The position numbers and the translations under genes are program-made. The notes under the pieces were generated by a model, which was given only the letters and a program-made list of their open reading frames with translations, ran no database searches and was not told the DNA's origin. From NCBI RefSeq assembly GCF_963675165.1, contig NC_087378.1, positions 248,001 through 312,000 of the forward strand: a stretch of 64,000 bases of DNA, written 5' to 3'. Source of the stretch: Halichondria panicea (Eukaryota; Porifera; Demospongiae; Suberitida; Halichondriidae). Below are positions 27,901-54,900 of this stretch, piece by piece (the stretch's first letter is position 1; each line of letters begins with the position of its first letter).

Positions 27901-30900
27901 TGCTATGGCAATGTTCACACACTGTCTGACGTCAGATGAAGAGAATATCAGGACTTCAGTGACACCAGTGTAGTCAGAGCCAGACAGTGCAGTGGCAGTT
28001 CCGTCCATGGTAGTGAGTTGAACACCAGCTAATCCAGTCAACTGTCCTTGAGTAATGGCTGCACACACCATCACAGACCCCTCACTCTCACCTACGGTAT
28101 AGTCGGCCAACTCCAAGGAGATGGTGGCAGCTGTGGTGGGGTTGTGTTCAGTGATTGAGCATACAATAAATTATGTAATTAAGCTACTTACATGTGTCAT
28201 CATCAATAATGGTAACTGTTCCCATGGATACACCAAATGTGATTGCATCGCTGGTGCTACTTAGTTCCACTGTGAAGGTCTCGCTACTCTCCACTAGATT
28301 GTCTGATGCTATGGCAATGTTCACACACTGTCTGACGTCAGATGAAGAGAATATCAGGACTTCAGTGACACCAGTGTAGTCAGAACCAGACAGTGCAGTG
28401 GCAGTTCCGTCCATGGTAGTGAGTTGAACACCAGCTAATCCAGTCAACTGTCCTTGAGTAATGGCTGCACACACCATCACAGACCCCTCACTCTCACCTA
28501 CAGTATAGTCGGCCAACTCCAAGGAGATGGTGGCAGCTGTGGTGGGGTTGTGTTCAGTGATTGAGCATACATAAATTATGTAATTAAGCTACTTACATGT
28601 GTCATCATCAATAATGGTAACTGTTCCCATGGATACACCAAATGTGATTGCATCGCTGGTGCTACTTAGTTCCACTGTGAAGGTCTCGCTACTCTCCACT
28701 AGATTGTCTGATGCTATGGCAATGTTCACACACTGTCTGACGTCAGATGAAGAGAATATCAGGACTTCAGTGACACCAGTGTAGTCAGAGCCAGACAGTG
28801 CAGTGGCAGTTCCGTCCATGGTAGTGAGTTGAACACCAGCTAATCCAGTCAACTGTCCTTGAGTAATGGCTGCACACACCATCACAGACCCCTCACTCTC
28901 ACCTACAGTATAGTCGGCCAACTCCAAGGAGATGGTGGCAGCTGTGGTGGGGTTGTGTTCAGTGATTGAGCATACAATAAATTATGTAATTAAGCTACTT
29001 ACATGTGTCATCATCAATAATGGTAACTGTTCCCATGGATACACCAAATGTGATTGCATCGCTGGTGCTACTTAGTTCCACTGTGAAGGTCTCGCTACTC
29101 TCCACTAGATTGTCTGATGCTATGGCAATGTTCACACACTGTCTGACGTCAGATGAAGAGAATATCAGGAATTCAGTGACACCAGTGTAGTCAGAGCCAG
29201 ACAGTGCAGTGGCAGTTCCGTCCATGGTAGCGAGTTGAACACCAGCTAATCCAGTCAACTGTCCTTGAGTAATGGCTGCACACACCATCACAGACCCCTC
29301 ACTCTCACCTACGGTATAGTCGGCCAACTCCAAGGAGATGGTGGCAGCTGTGGTGGGGTTGTGTTCAGTGATTGAGCATACAATAAATTATGTAATTAAG
29401 CTACTTACATGTGTCATCATCAATAATGGTAACTGTTCCCATGGATACACCAAATGTGATTGCATCGTTGGTGCTACTTAGTTCCACTGTGAAGGTCTCG
29501 CTACTCTCCACTAGATTGTCTGATGCTATGGCAATGTTCACACACTGTCTGACGTCAGATGAAGAGAATATCAGGACTTCAGTGACACCAGTATAGTCAG
29601 AGCCAGACAGTGCAGTGGCAGTTCCGTCCATGGTAGTGAGTTGAACACCAGCTAATCCAGTCAACTGTCCTTGAGTAATGGCTGCACACACCATCACAGA
29701 CCCCTCACTCTCACCTACGGTATAGTCGGCCAACTCCAAGGAGATGGTGGCAGCTGTGGTGGGGTTGTGTTCAGTGATTGAGCATACAATAAATTATGTA
29801 ATTAAGCGACTTACTTATACGATCACCATCAAGAATAGTAACTGTTGCCATGGATACATCAAGTGTGACATCATCGCTGGTGCTACGTAGTTCCACTGTG
29901 AAGGTCTCGCTACTCTCCACTAGATTGTCTGATGCTATGGCAATGTTCACACACTGTCTGACGTCAGATGAAGAGAATATCAGAAATTGATTAACACCAG
30001 TGTAGTCAGAGCCAGACACTGGAGGGAGGAGAAGGGTTATAAAATCGGGAAGGAAGTGACAAGAGTAGTCTTACGTGCAGTGGCAGTTCCGTCCATGGTA
30101 GTGAGTTGAACACCAGCTAATTCAGCCAACTGTCCTTGAGTAATGGCTGTACACACCATCACAGACCCCTCACTCTCACCTACGGTATAGTCGGCCACCT
30201 CCAAGGAGATGGTGGCAACTGTGGTGTGATGGGGGGTAGTCAGGCATACAACACACACCATAACTTATGCAAATCAGAGTCAGTAACTACAATGGTGGCT
30301 ATTCACTCACCGTTACTATCAATAATTTCCACTGACACATCTTGTAGGGTCACCGTGACGAATGAGTCTCCAGCTGTAATGTGGCCAGTGAAGATTTCAG
30401 AGGATTCCAGTAGTTGGTCATCATTGATTGTCACCTCAACATTCTGTATTCCCGGACCACTAAACTCAATAATCTGTACCGTACCGTCGTAATCATCAGG
30501 GGCTGTAATTATAGGTATGATAGCATGAGTGGTGCTGACTCAGCAAGCTGCTGACTTACCTTCCGCTGAACCATCACGTGTGTAGAAAACAAAGTACGAG
30601 GTGAGGGGCTGCACTTGTATGGGATCAGGGAAATCTCCACTGATGCTGACTGATAATACGAGGGGACCTTCATTCTCCCGGACCCGCACAGAAGAAGCCG
30701 TGAAACCAACAGTGATCTCTGGAGGAGCAGTGAATAATTGATCATGACATAATTATATTGTAATACAGTGGAACCTCCATTAACGACCACCTCCAATTGC
30801 AAAGAGCAACCACACGCTATATAACGGCCAAGAGCTCAGGTCCGGATTGAAACTACAATGACTTCAATGTAAAGCAACCTTTCAGGAGCGACCACCTCTT

Positions 30901-31840
30901 TACTCCGCATAACGAGCAGCTTTCTAGTCGGCCCCAACTAGCTTTAGCAACGGAAAATAACCTCCAGAATTAGCAGAAAATTATTGCTGAGATAGCATTA
31001 TTTTGCACAATCGTGAAAACCTGGCTGTAGCTTGTCTCTACAGCCTTTTCAAAGCTTGTATGAGCTAAAGAAGCAGTTAGCAAAGCCCCAAGATTCCTTT
31101 GCAGCAAGAAATGACTCATAGAAAATACATAGCTGGCAATCGAAACCTCCCAAGGAAGACCACCTCTCTATAACGGCCAAAAGGCTGGTCCCCAATGGTG
31201 TCCATTTTATGAAGGTTCCACTGTACATGTTTGAACTTATTATTGACTACCTTATTATAAACGGGTACTAATTTTAGCAAATTTTAGCGAACTTGTAATT
31301 AATGCTAAATTAAGTACCGTACGGGTAGAAAATTTCGAGGTGTTTTTAATTTCGCGTTTTTCGTGGGTGGCTGCAGAACACGAAAATTAAAACCTATGGA
31401 AGGCTTCGTATACGCATGCGAGATAGTGCCACACCCTAACTCCACGAAATTTACTACCCGCGAAATTTTCCAAATAAGACAGAATATTGAATTGCACGAA
31501 AATTTACACCCTCGAAATTTTCCACCTGTACGGTACGCGCTAATAATAAAACGCAATTGATAAAAAAATATGTATGTTTTTTTTTCATATACTTTTGTAT
31601 AATGTAATGTACTTTTGAGAGTATGCTAAGCAAGCTAGCCCTTTCTTTATCTGTATCTGACTCCAAACTTTCCATTCAACCTTAAAACTCATACTTGTAC
31701 ATCTTTTGAGATATAATTATTGTGGTAATGAATTTGCTACAAATCCGCCAAAATTAGTACCCTAAAAACAGAGAAAAACCTGAAAACGCTAAAATTACTA
31801 CCCATCTATTAAGGTATTGTATACATAATGTACCATTTTC

Positions 31841-31872
<32 letters not shown>

Positions 31873-33948
31873 AGTGTTTTACCAGGGAAGCAAGAGGCAG
31901 TGAGGATGTCCTCACAGCAGTCTCCTCGCTGGAAACAGCCCTGAGAGCACGAGCAGTTGACTAGTGCCACGGAGATGACACAGTCAGTGGTGCTGCTCTC
32001 TACACAGCAGCCATCGTACACACCACGGCACAAGTCTACAGTATGTCAGACACCATGCGTAATAGTGACTCTATAGTTCCTACATCTAACCTGTAGGGAA
32101 TGCACCACTGCCACTGCCACTGCCACTCCCACTGCCCATAAGCTCTGCACACAGTGACAAAGAGTGTGAGAATGGAATGCAACACATTAAGCTCATTAGC
32201 CTTGTACCAGGCAGAGAAATGCACACACACAACAAACACTCACCACTGCAAGACAAGCCATCACCCGTGTAACCAGGCAGACACACACACTCAAAACCAA
32301 TCGCCATGTCAACACAATTGGCATTAGGGTCACAGTTACTCAGACCTTGCAAGCACTCATCAACCACTGAAATATAAGGAGGAGACCATTATTATTAGTA
32401 TGTGGCCATACTAACATAATTATATCCCTCACACCGATGCTTAAACAAACACTGACTAGCTGCTACGTACTATACTACATCGATAATTAGCACAATTATA
32501 ATATGTGCGCATGATATATATAAACTCACAGGGTCTCTCTACCGAGGTGCCCACTTCAAATATCCACACTCCTCCAACTCCAACGTTGGTGGTTGTATCA
32601 AGCTCCAGGACAGCACCCGTGTTGGAGCCAGGCAAAAAGAACATGTTGGAACCTTCCCCAATAAAACCCACGTCAGCTCTGTCCCCCCCGAATCCATTGA
32701 CCCCACCATCACTATCCCCTGTCATCCATTGTAGGAGGTTGTCTGCATACATCAGGACAGTGAAGGATCTTACTCCATCAGTGGCCACTATGCACTGGAA
32801 CGTATTTGTCTGGGGAGGAACAAGAGAGGACAATTATACTTTGCACTGCAAGTAATTGTATTTGACAAACCATGCAATACTACCACTCACTAGATCATCA
32901 TGGTTGTCTTGGTAGCCGACGTAGAACCAGGTGGCAATGAAAGCACTTGAGACAGTAGAGCTACCAAAGCCGAGGTTGGCTAGTTCGTTGACTCTGTTCA
33001 ATACTGCAAGCTCTGTAGTCTCTCGATAGAAGACATGTCCAATACTAGTTGTGTCTGCATCAGCTGAGAAGGCATAGACGGATGCTGAGGTTCCACCACT
33101 GCTGACCAACTCCAACACACCATCAGTGTGCACCTATGCATGGGATTAGGGGGTAGGGCAACACAAGAGAGGTAATATGTGCAGTGGGGGGGGGGGGGGG
33201 GGGGGATTGCAGTGCATGCATTAAAGAGGTAGTGAGTGCAGGGGGGTTAGTATGCGGGCCAGGCAGTGCAGGACAACACACAATGTGGGAGAGGTAATGG
33301 AGAGACAATCATTGCCTGGTACTGAGGTAGTACAGTGTAGGGTGCATGGTGACTGGTACAAGTGTCCACATGACAACACCATATACAGTCCAACTATCTC
33401 TGCTATGTGGGTGATCATAATTATCAATACAAACATTGGATTGCATTCTGCAAACTGAGGCTAAAGATGGAAAGCGATGCGAGCACCACTCACGCACACA
33501 CACACTACTCCCAGGCCTTCCTTTTATTGCTGATTTAGTCTAGCTGAGTATCTATCTATAGAAGGCAGCAAAAAACAAAAAGACGACATGAGGCAGCAAT
33601 CAACTTATTGTGACATGCAAGAACAGAAGAAAGAGCCTGTGTAGCCACCACACACACACACACATGCATACACACATATATACTACAGGCAATACACCAC
33701 TCACTCACACACACACACACAGAGGCTACAGATAATGCACGTACTGTAATAGTCTCCCGCTGCAGTCCTAGGAATGGAATATTGGCCGCTAAATTCACAG
33801 AAGCTGATACATCATTTCCTCGCTGCAACTCAGTGTCTCCAGAGTCGGGGCCAAATGGCAGGAACATGGGGAGAGGTATCGCCCACACAGTCTGGAGGGC
33901 CGTCAGACATAGTAACAAAACTCTCACTGACACCATAACCTCCACCAT
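18904..33948 (-). CDS. Giant secreted NIDO-EGF-SMB protein with about two dozen Calx-beta domains
   Basis: Starts at 33948 with a signal peptide (VRVLLLCLTALQTVWA; exon 33745-33948). NIDO-domain exons follow at about 32892-33133 and 32528-32815 (AFIATWFYVGYQDN, GDRADVGFIGEG). Then come one EGF-like exon (32244-32366, DPNANCVDMAIGFECVC) and a somatomedin-B-like exon (31883-32035; Cys pattern with CCVESS, CSCSQGCFQRGDCCED). Roughly 23 Calx-beta domains run from ~30720 to ~20170, each with SGSDYTG, ESSETFTVEL and IDDD-type motifs; this fold binds Ca2+ in Na/Ca exchangers and integrin beta-4. The C-terminal exons (19540-19670, 19335-19466, 19104-19280, 18904-19022) form two Cys-containing Ig/Fn3-like units and end in NFTIE. 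No membrane segment was seen. It is likely a calcium-dependent extracellular matrix or adhesion protein. Exon edges in divergent parts are approximate. Confidence 0.8.
19681..20030 (+). repeat. Minisatellite, 42-bp unit, about 7-8 copies
   Basis: The unit contains tatggtgtggtagcgggac and tatcaacacagtgtgtgtg and recurs at 42-bp spacing (tatcaacaca at 19717, 19759, 19801, 19843 and onward), degrading towards 20030. It lies in an intron of the Calx-beta gene. Open frames across it are artefacts, because 42 is a multiple of three. Confidence 0.9.
22498..22705. mobile_element. MITE-like element, about 208 bp, CAGTGGAYTGCAGTGCACTT termini
   Basis: The left end reads CAGTGGATTGCAGTGCACTT and the right end, on the complement, CAGTGGACTGCAGTGCACTT. 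The inverted arms extend about 45 bp, to near GGCCAAACAGCA/AGCCAAACAGCA. TA follows the right end and TA(A) precedes the left. It sits in a Calx-beta gene intron. It belongs to the same family as the element at 47278-47715 and the fragment at about 42398. No coding capacity. Confidence 0.8.
24021..30020 (-). repeat. Tandem array of near-identical Calx-beta exons, about 406-bp unit
   Basis: About a dozen units; successive units start at 25746, 26151, 26557, 26963, 27333, 27778, 28184, 28589, 28995, 29401 and 29771, with 24013 and 25289 at the left. Each unit is one exon of 345 bp (for example complement 26159-26503, 115 codons) plus a 61-bp intron. Both exon ends are in phase 1, so units can be gained or lost without breaking the frame. 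Two divergent units (24419-24754, 24858-25292) interrupt the array. Units at 27333 and 29771 share a different 3' intron edge (acttacttatacgatcacc) and are exactly 2,438 bp apart. Confidence 0.95.
30766..31223. mobile_element. Pogo/Tigger-like MITE, 458 bp
   Basis: Termini CAGTGGAACCTCC (left) and, on the complement, CAGTGGAACCTTC (right) are flanked by TA on both sides (30764-30765 and 31224-31225), the target duplication of Tc1/mariner-pogo transposons. The internal termini also repeat gaccacct and ataacggcc motifs. It lies in an intron of the Calx-beta gene between the SMB and first Calx-beta exons. No transposase is encoded. Confidence 0.85.
31248..31816. mobile_element. Terminal-inverted-repeat element, host of a nested MITE
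   Basis: The left end (TACCTTATTATAAACGGGTA then CTAATTTTAGC) matches the complement of the right end (TACCTTAATAGATGGGTAGT then AATTTTAGCG) over about 30 bp with a few mismatches. A second, shorter element (31315-31535) sits inside it. It is intronic and non-coding. Confidence 0.65.
31315..31535. mobile_element. Nested MITE, about 221 bp, TACCGTAC termini
   Basis: The left end TACCGTACGGGTAGAAAATT continues TCGAGG; the right end on the complement reads TACCGTACAGGTGGAAAATT and continues TCGAGG. The termini resemble those of the element at 35232-35431 (TACCGTATAGCGGG), which suggests a related family. Confidence 0.75.
33186..33205 (+). repeat. Poly-G tract (20 bp)
   Basis: An uninterrupted run of 20 G in the intron between the signal-peptide and NIDO exons of the Calx-beta gene. 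It is a likely replication or sequencing-error hotspot. Confidence 0.9.
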
Positions 33949-34598
33949 TCAACTAGCAACAATCCTAACACACAACTATTGCAAATAATAGACTGTAGCT
34001 ATATAGCTTGAGAGTTCGTTTTGCTTATAAATATCACTGAAATGAACGTAATGTCGTATGCTGCATGCACTGTGGACTATCATAGCTAGCTTGAGCTGTG
34101 TGTGGTATGCTAACATGGAAGCCCTACAGAGACGTACCAGGCAATGTGATTGTCAGGATAATTATAGCTCATTTGCACACTTATGATCTTAGCTCCTCCT
34201 GACTACTGGCAGGTTGGGAGGAATGAGACACACACACACGTGAAGTCATTGATATCTCTTTATATACAAGCAGCCTTACAATAATAATTTCACTATTAAA
34301 GCAGATCAGATGACATCTCTTGCAGCTTTGTATCAGCAGTGCCACTGCATGGTGTTCATGAATGGTGTGTTAATTCATCAGTCCTTCATCTGCATGCATG
34401 TTCTGTAGCCAGTCCATTCATAACTTATCAATGATTAACTTGACCATTAATACCAAATTTATATCAACATTAATAGTGTACAATATGCACACAATAAAGA
34501 ATAATGCAAGCACAATGAACCAAGCATTGGATAGCGAGTTTAACAACAATAGTCTAATAGTGTGAATGAATAAATGAGTTGGTTGGTTGATGTGGTGT
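33949..34598. other. Upstream region of the Calx-beta gene and 3' flank of SMC3
   Basis: 650 bp, AT-rich, with no coding sequence. It should include the promoter of the giant Calx-beta gene (right of 33948) and the SMC3 3'UTR (left of 34599). No clear TATA box or repeat was seen. Confidence 0.4.
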
Positions 34599-50033
<15,435 letters not shown>

Positions 50034-50423
50034 AGTGATTCTTGCTGCAGCTGCCCGCCAGAAACACAAGTCCAGAAACGATCACCACCTCCTGCACCTG
50101 GCTTTCAAATCTTACTCGTTGTAATTACTATTAGTACGGTTTATTGGATATCTTTTCCTGCAAACGAGCCCCTCCCCTTATTCTTGAGGTAGTTTTGCAA
50201 ACTAGATCTAGTTGTAACATGTCAGTCAGCGCAGCATGGATACACGAACACATGGGACCATATAATGATCATATGTTATCATCTGAGGAGACTCTCTAGT
50301 CTTGCAGGCCATACGTTGAAGGAGGGGACGGCTACCTTGTAATCACACTCACAGGACAGTGTGTGGACGGGATTAATAAAGTTTCTATTTCTATCCAAAC
50401 TATTTGTTCATCAACTTAAATCA
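50034..50423. other. SMC3 promoter region / FAHD2 3' flank
   Basis: 390 bp between the SMC3 start (minus strand) and the FAHD2-like stop. No TATA box or repeat stands out. Promoter activity for SMC3 is inferred from position. Confidence 0.4.
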
Positions 50424-51728
50424 TTACTGAACAATGTTTCTAATAGTTCCTATTTCATCAATCTCACACTCGACCACATCTCCTTTCTGTACGTGTGTGT
50501 GTGCAAAACCAATAATAATAAATTTAAATTATTATTAATGAATATACAATTCTACCTTAAGATAAAGCGGAGGTTTTCTGAAACAGCCTACTCCAGGGGG
50601 GGTCCCAGTAAGCACCACATCACCCGGTTCTAGGGTCATGAACCTTGAGAAGGGGGGGGGGGCAGTGTATAGTAAAATAGTAGCAGATAGCAAACGTACC
50701 TGGAGAGAAAGGTGACTAGCCCTTGTGTTTTGTGGACTAGTTGGTTAGTGTTAGAGTTCTGGACAGTCTCCCCATTCAGTCTGCAGCGTATACCCAGGTT
50801 ATGGGGGTCTGTGGGCCAGAGGGGATGATGATAGAACCATGAGTGAGAGTGCTCACCAGAGAGAGAGGGTGTGGTCACAATGGCTGGACCAAGAGGGGAG
50901 AAGGTGTCAAAGGTCTTCCCAATGAGCCACTGTCCTCCATTCCTGTGCAGCTGCCAGTCTCGAGCACTCACGTCATGAGCAACCATGTAGCCTGCAACAT
51001 GAGACATGGCCTCACTCTCCTGCATAAGCAGCTCACATGAGCTGTGTGGTAACAAGGGTGGTGTGTGGGTGGGTACTGACCTTGATGTTCTTGCCACGCT
51101 TGCACACAATAAAGGCCATCTCCACTTCATAATCCAGACACTATAAGATGTATGCAATAATTAATTAAAACGTTTGAACTTGGCTCCAACCTTTGTCTCA
51201 TCAGAGAGCAGAATAAAGCCATTAGGCTCCGTGATGGTGGAGGCAAACTTGTTGAAGATGACAGGCTCCTTTGGAACAGGAACGTTTTGTTCAGTACAAT
51301 GGTCAATGTAGTTCAGACCGACGCAGATCAACTTCTGGGGGTCGTAGATGGGGGCTTGGAGTTCAAAGGTCCCTGGCTGGAGGGTGTGGTCAGTTGGAGC
51401 AGCCTCCGCTACCCTGCACAGTGAGAATATTAAAGGACAAATTATATTTAATATGGCTATAAAAAAAAAGGCGAGTGTGTTTGTGTGTATACACAAACAC
51501 ACTCGCGCCTAACCAGAATAGCTACGCCAGGCCATTGTACCTTGCTGCTGCTGGTGCACTGGTGTCCCACTGCTGCAGGAAGGTCTTCATATCCTTGGGG
51601 ATGGTGGGGTCCACAGCAGTCACATCCACCACACACCCACCATTCACCAGCTCCACACCCACACGCCTACACCCCTCACCACTAGCACCACCCTCACAGA
51701 ACTGCACCAGACGAAGCTTCACATCCAT
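50424..51728 (-). CDS. FAHD2: FAHD2-like fumarylacetoacetate hydrolase family protein
   Basis: Starts at 51728 ([14 protein letters not shown]) in a first exon ending SAPAAAR (~51540), followed by exon ~51190-51415 with the family block [19 protein letters not shown]. Next come [11 protein letters not shown] and [18 protein letters not shown] (the metal-binding Glu region), [14 protein letters not shown] and [20 protein letters not shown]. The end carries LTGTPPGVG and [18 protein letters not shown]. These are hallmarks of FAH-family C-C bond hydrolases/decarboxylases with a Mg2+ site (ExE...D). FAHD2 proteins are usually mitochondrial; no clear presequence is visible here. Only 203 bp separate its ATG from that of the divergent MVP gene. 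The exact substrate is unknown. Confidence 0.88.
51471..51506. repeat. 16-bp perfect inverted repeat in FAHD2 intron 1
   Basis: The arm gcgagtgtgtttgtgt and its complement acacaaacacactcgc are separated by four bases (gtat). Confidence 0.9.
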
Positions 51729-51931
51729 AGCTATGCTCAGAATCTCACATACTTAAAGCTAAACTCCACCTTGAACTCCACCTCATGCAAAAACTCCAGC
51801 AAACGGGGGAGGGGCTGGAAGCCCACACGTGACACCCCTTGTTCCGCAGGCGTTACTTCTCTCCGACCTTTGCTGTGCAGTGACTCAGCTCTATACGTAC
51901 CTTCCAGCCTTCGCTACCTCACAGAGCCGCC
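51729..51931. promoter_or_regulatory. Short bidirectional promoter, FAHD2-like / MVP
   Basis: A 203-bp interval between divergent start codons, so both promoters must overlap or extend into the transcripts. No TATA box is evident. Confidence 0.5.
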
Positions 51932-54900
51932 ATGAGCGAAAAGAAGATAGTGGGGATCCTGCCCAACAACTATGTCCATGTACTGGACCTGGTGAGTGCT
52001 GTTTGTGTTTGCATTCAACATGTGTGTGTGTGTGTTTGTGGCTCTGATCAGTACATGAACTGAGTAGGTGGCCTTACAAGTGTACTGTACATGTACTACA
52101 CACTACCGTCTCCCTCACAGACAACCAACATTACGACACTGGAGGTGGGCCCAGCGAACCTCATGCTGCGTGACAACCAGAAGTTGGTGGCCGGGCCGCA
52201 CCCCTTTGTCAAGGTACCCCCAGGCTATTACTGCATTGTCAAGAACCCCATTGACCCAACGTAAGAATCATTCGATTAACTTTTGAGTGGTGATTAAACT
52301 TTATGTTTTCTGTAGTAAGCCATTACAAGATGGAAAGCTGTTTGAGCCGAGATTTGGTCATCAGGAGGTCCGACTGCATGGAGTAAGTTACCCCCCCCCC
52401 TCCCTCTCAGTGTTAGCATTGTTTAACCACACCCCTCAGGAGCCCTTCCCGCTCTACCCCGGGGAAAGCCTAGAGGGAGGAACTCTTGCTGGTGAGTCTA
52501 TACATGGTGATTGTACATTTCAATGACCCTCCCCCTCTTCTGCCAGACTACAAGGGAGCAGTTCGCCAGCTGCCTGTGTTGAGAGCTTGTCATGGTCTGC
52601 ACTTGAGGGCACTGGTGGATATAGAGGCTGATGGAGAGATGAGGCGATGTGGTGATGAATGGCAGCTCAAGGGACCTGTCACTTATATCCCTAATCCTGA
52701 TGTGGTATGTACTCTTAGAAAGCTAACCCTCCTAACATTCACAAAGTGTCTGCTTTCATGTATAAGTTACAGCTCGTGATTACTTGATCCCCACTCAGCA
52801 CAGTATAGCTATCAGTTTACACTGTCTCCATTCTTACTACAGGAGATTGTCAGGAACATGAGTCCCCAGGTGATTGCGGGTGGCAATGCTCTGAGGCTGA
52901 AAGCCAGACAAGAACTAGTGGACAAGGATGGTGCTCCACGCTTCACTGGAGAGGAGTGGCTTGTGAGGGATGTGGGGGCGTACCTGCCTGGTGTCATGGA
53001 AGAGGTACAACTAGCATACTAGTAATATTGTCTGTGAAGCTTGTGCTACATGTATTCCCCAGACCTAGTAATAATTGCTGGCCTAGGTTGATTCTAATAC
53101 CAATTACTGAGTTTATACAGACCCTCCCCCTCCCTCCAGGTGGTTGGTATGGTCGATGCTTACACAATGACTTCTCAAGTAGCACTGCACATTTTGGCCA
53201 CTGACAACTTTACTGACCAGTTTGGGGTCAAAAGGTGTGTCTGTACTTGTATTGTGGGTGTGGTTTAAGTGTGTGCGTGTACAGGCACATTGGAGACGAG
53301 TGGTTGGTCACCAGCGAACAGTGCGAGTCTTATATCCCTGACATCACTGAGGTACGCACACGTCCACACACACACCCTCACACCTTACACACCTCACAGG
53401 ATATGAAACGTGTGGTGAACCTGACGGTGCTCAAGTCCCACCAATATGCAGTGGTGCTGGACCCAGTGGGACAAGACAATAAGAACACACTTGGTTGCAG
53501 AGAGTTGCGTGTCGGACCAACCACTTTCTTCCTGCACCCAGGTAACACAAACTAGGCCACCCACCACAACACAGCCATATTAACTGAGCATTATCTGCTG
53601 TAGGTGAGAGACTGGAGACTGGCATCAAGAACTCTATGATCCTCCAAGCTGACGAAGCCGTCGTTGTCACAGCACACGACGAGTTTGTCGACACTCTACC
53701 GAATGGTGCGTTTGTTCAATTTCAATTGTGTGTGTCTGTGTGTTACTTGGATGTACGCACTGCTACAGGCAAGACTGTTCAGCGTGGCCCTGGTGACAAG
53801 TGGATGATCCATGGACCCACTGAGTTCATACCCAAAACAGAGATTGGCAAGTTTGAGAGGAGGAAGACGATCCCCCTCAATGAGAATGAGGGAGTGTATG
53901 TACGAGACATTCAGTCTGGTCAGGTTCGCTGTGTCCATGGACCTCAGGCGTACATGATACAGGCCAATGAGGAGCTGTATGAGAAGGAGCTCACCCCACT
54001 AGTGGAGGACTTGCTCAGGTACACTACCATCACTCTGTGTTACCTTGTGGTGTGTATGTGGCCAATGGCCCATTGTGTTCGTATGTACTGCATTGTTAGT
54101 ACTTCCTTTGTTTTGTGTAAAGTAGCTTTTCCTTTCCATGCAGACATGGTGGTGGTATTGGAGATGCCTCCATTAGAAAGCTCTCCTATTTTGATGGCTC
54201 TGTTGACCCCAAGTACCAGGTTGGTATCCACTAGCCAGGATGGTTCTGTTATTTATTGTAATTTTAACCCCTCCAGTCCCGAGACCGTACTCGAGTGATT
54301 ACATACCGTTGTCCTAGCAACACGGCAGTGCAAGTATACAACTACCTCAAGAAGACGGCTAGAGTTGTGTTTGGTCCTGACCTGGTCATCCTCGGCCCTC
54401 ACGAGACATTCAACGTCCTCTTCCTCAGCGGTCAGTGAGTGGGGAATAAGATTCTCAACTTGTTTTTTTTAGTGCCCCTAACTTTAGCCTGGAGCGTATA
54501 ACTTGATTGCATGTGTGCTATGTGTACTGTACAGTAGTGTGATGTGTTGCTTGCTGTGTAAATCAATCATAGCTTTCAGGCCCAACTTTCCATTTTATGA
54601 AAGAAAAAGGCTAGATGAATTTGGACCTGTTATTGAGAGACCATAACTAATGTCCAACTTCATAGCTAAAGATTATAACTCTTGGGCAATCTTTTCCCAT
54701 TTTCTGGTTGCTTTTTCTGAATTGTGTTGTTTGTTGTATTATATGATTTTTTTTGTCTCTTGTAGCTGGCAAGCCCAAGAAACAAGGAGCTCTCATCTCC
54801 ATCTGTATCATGCTTGGGCCAGACTTTATCTCAGACACTATCGTCGTGGAAACATCGGACCATGCTCGACTCAAAGTAGCCATCTCAATGAACAACGTCT

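Noticed and set aside
25756-29596. Repeated ~61-codon plus-strand frames (MSSSIMVTVPMD-type)
   Set aside because: They are antisense shadows of the Calx-beta exons; coding signal (domains, splice phase) is on the minus strand.
24013-30020. Regularly spaced direct repeats resembling a CRISPR-like array
   Set aside because: The period is ~406 bp, the repeats are whole coding exons with introns, and the context is an animal gene.
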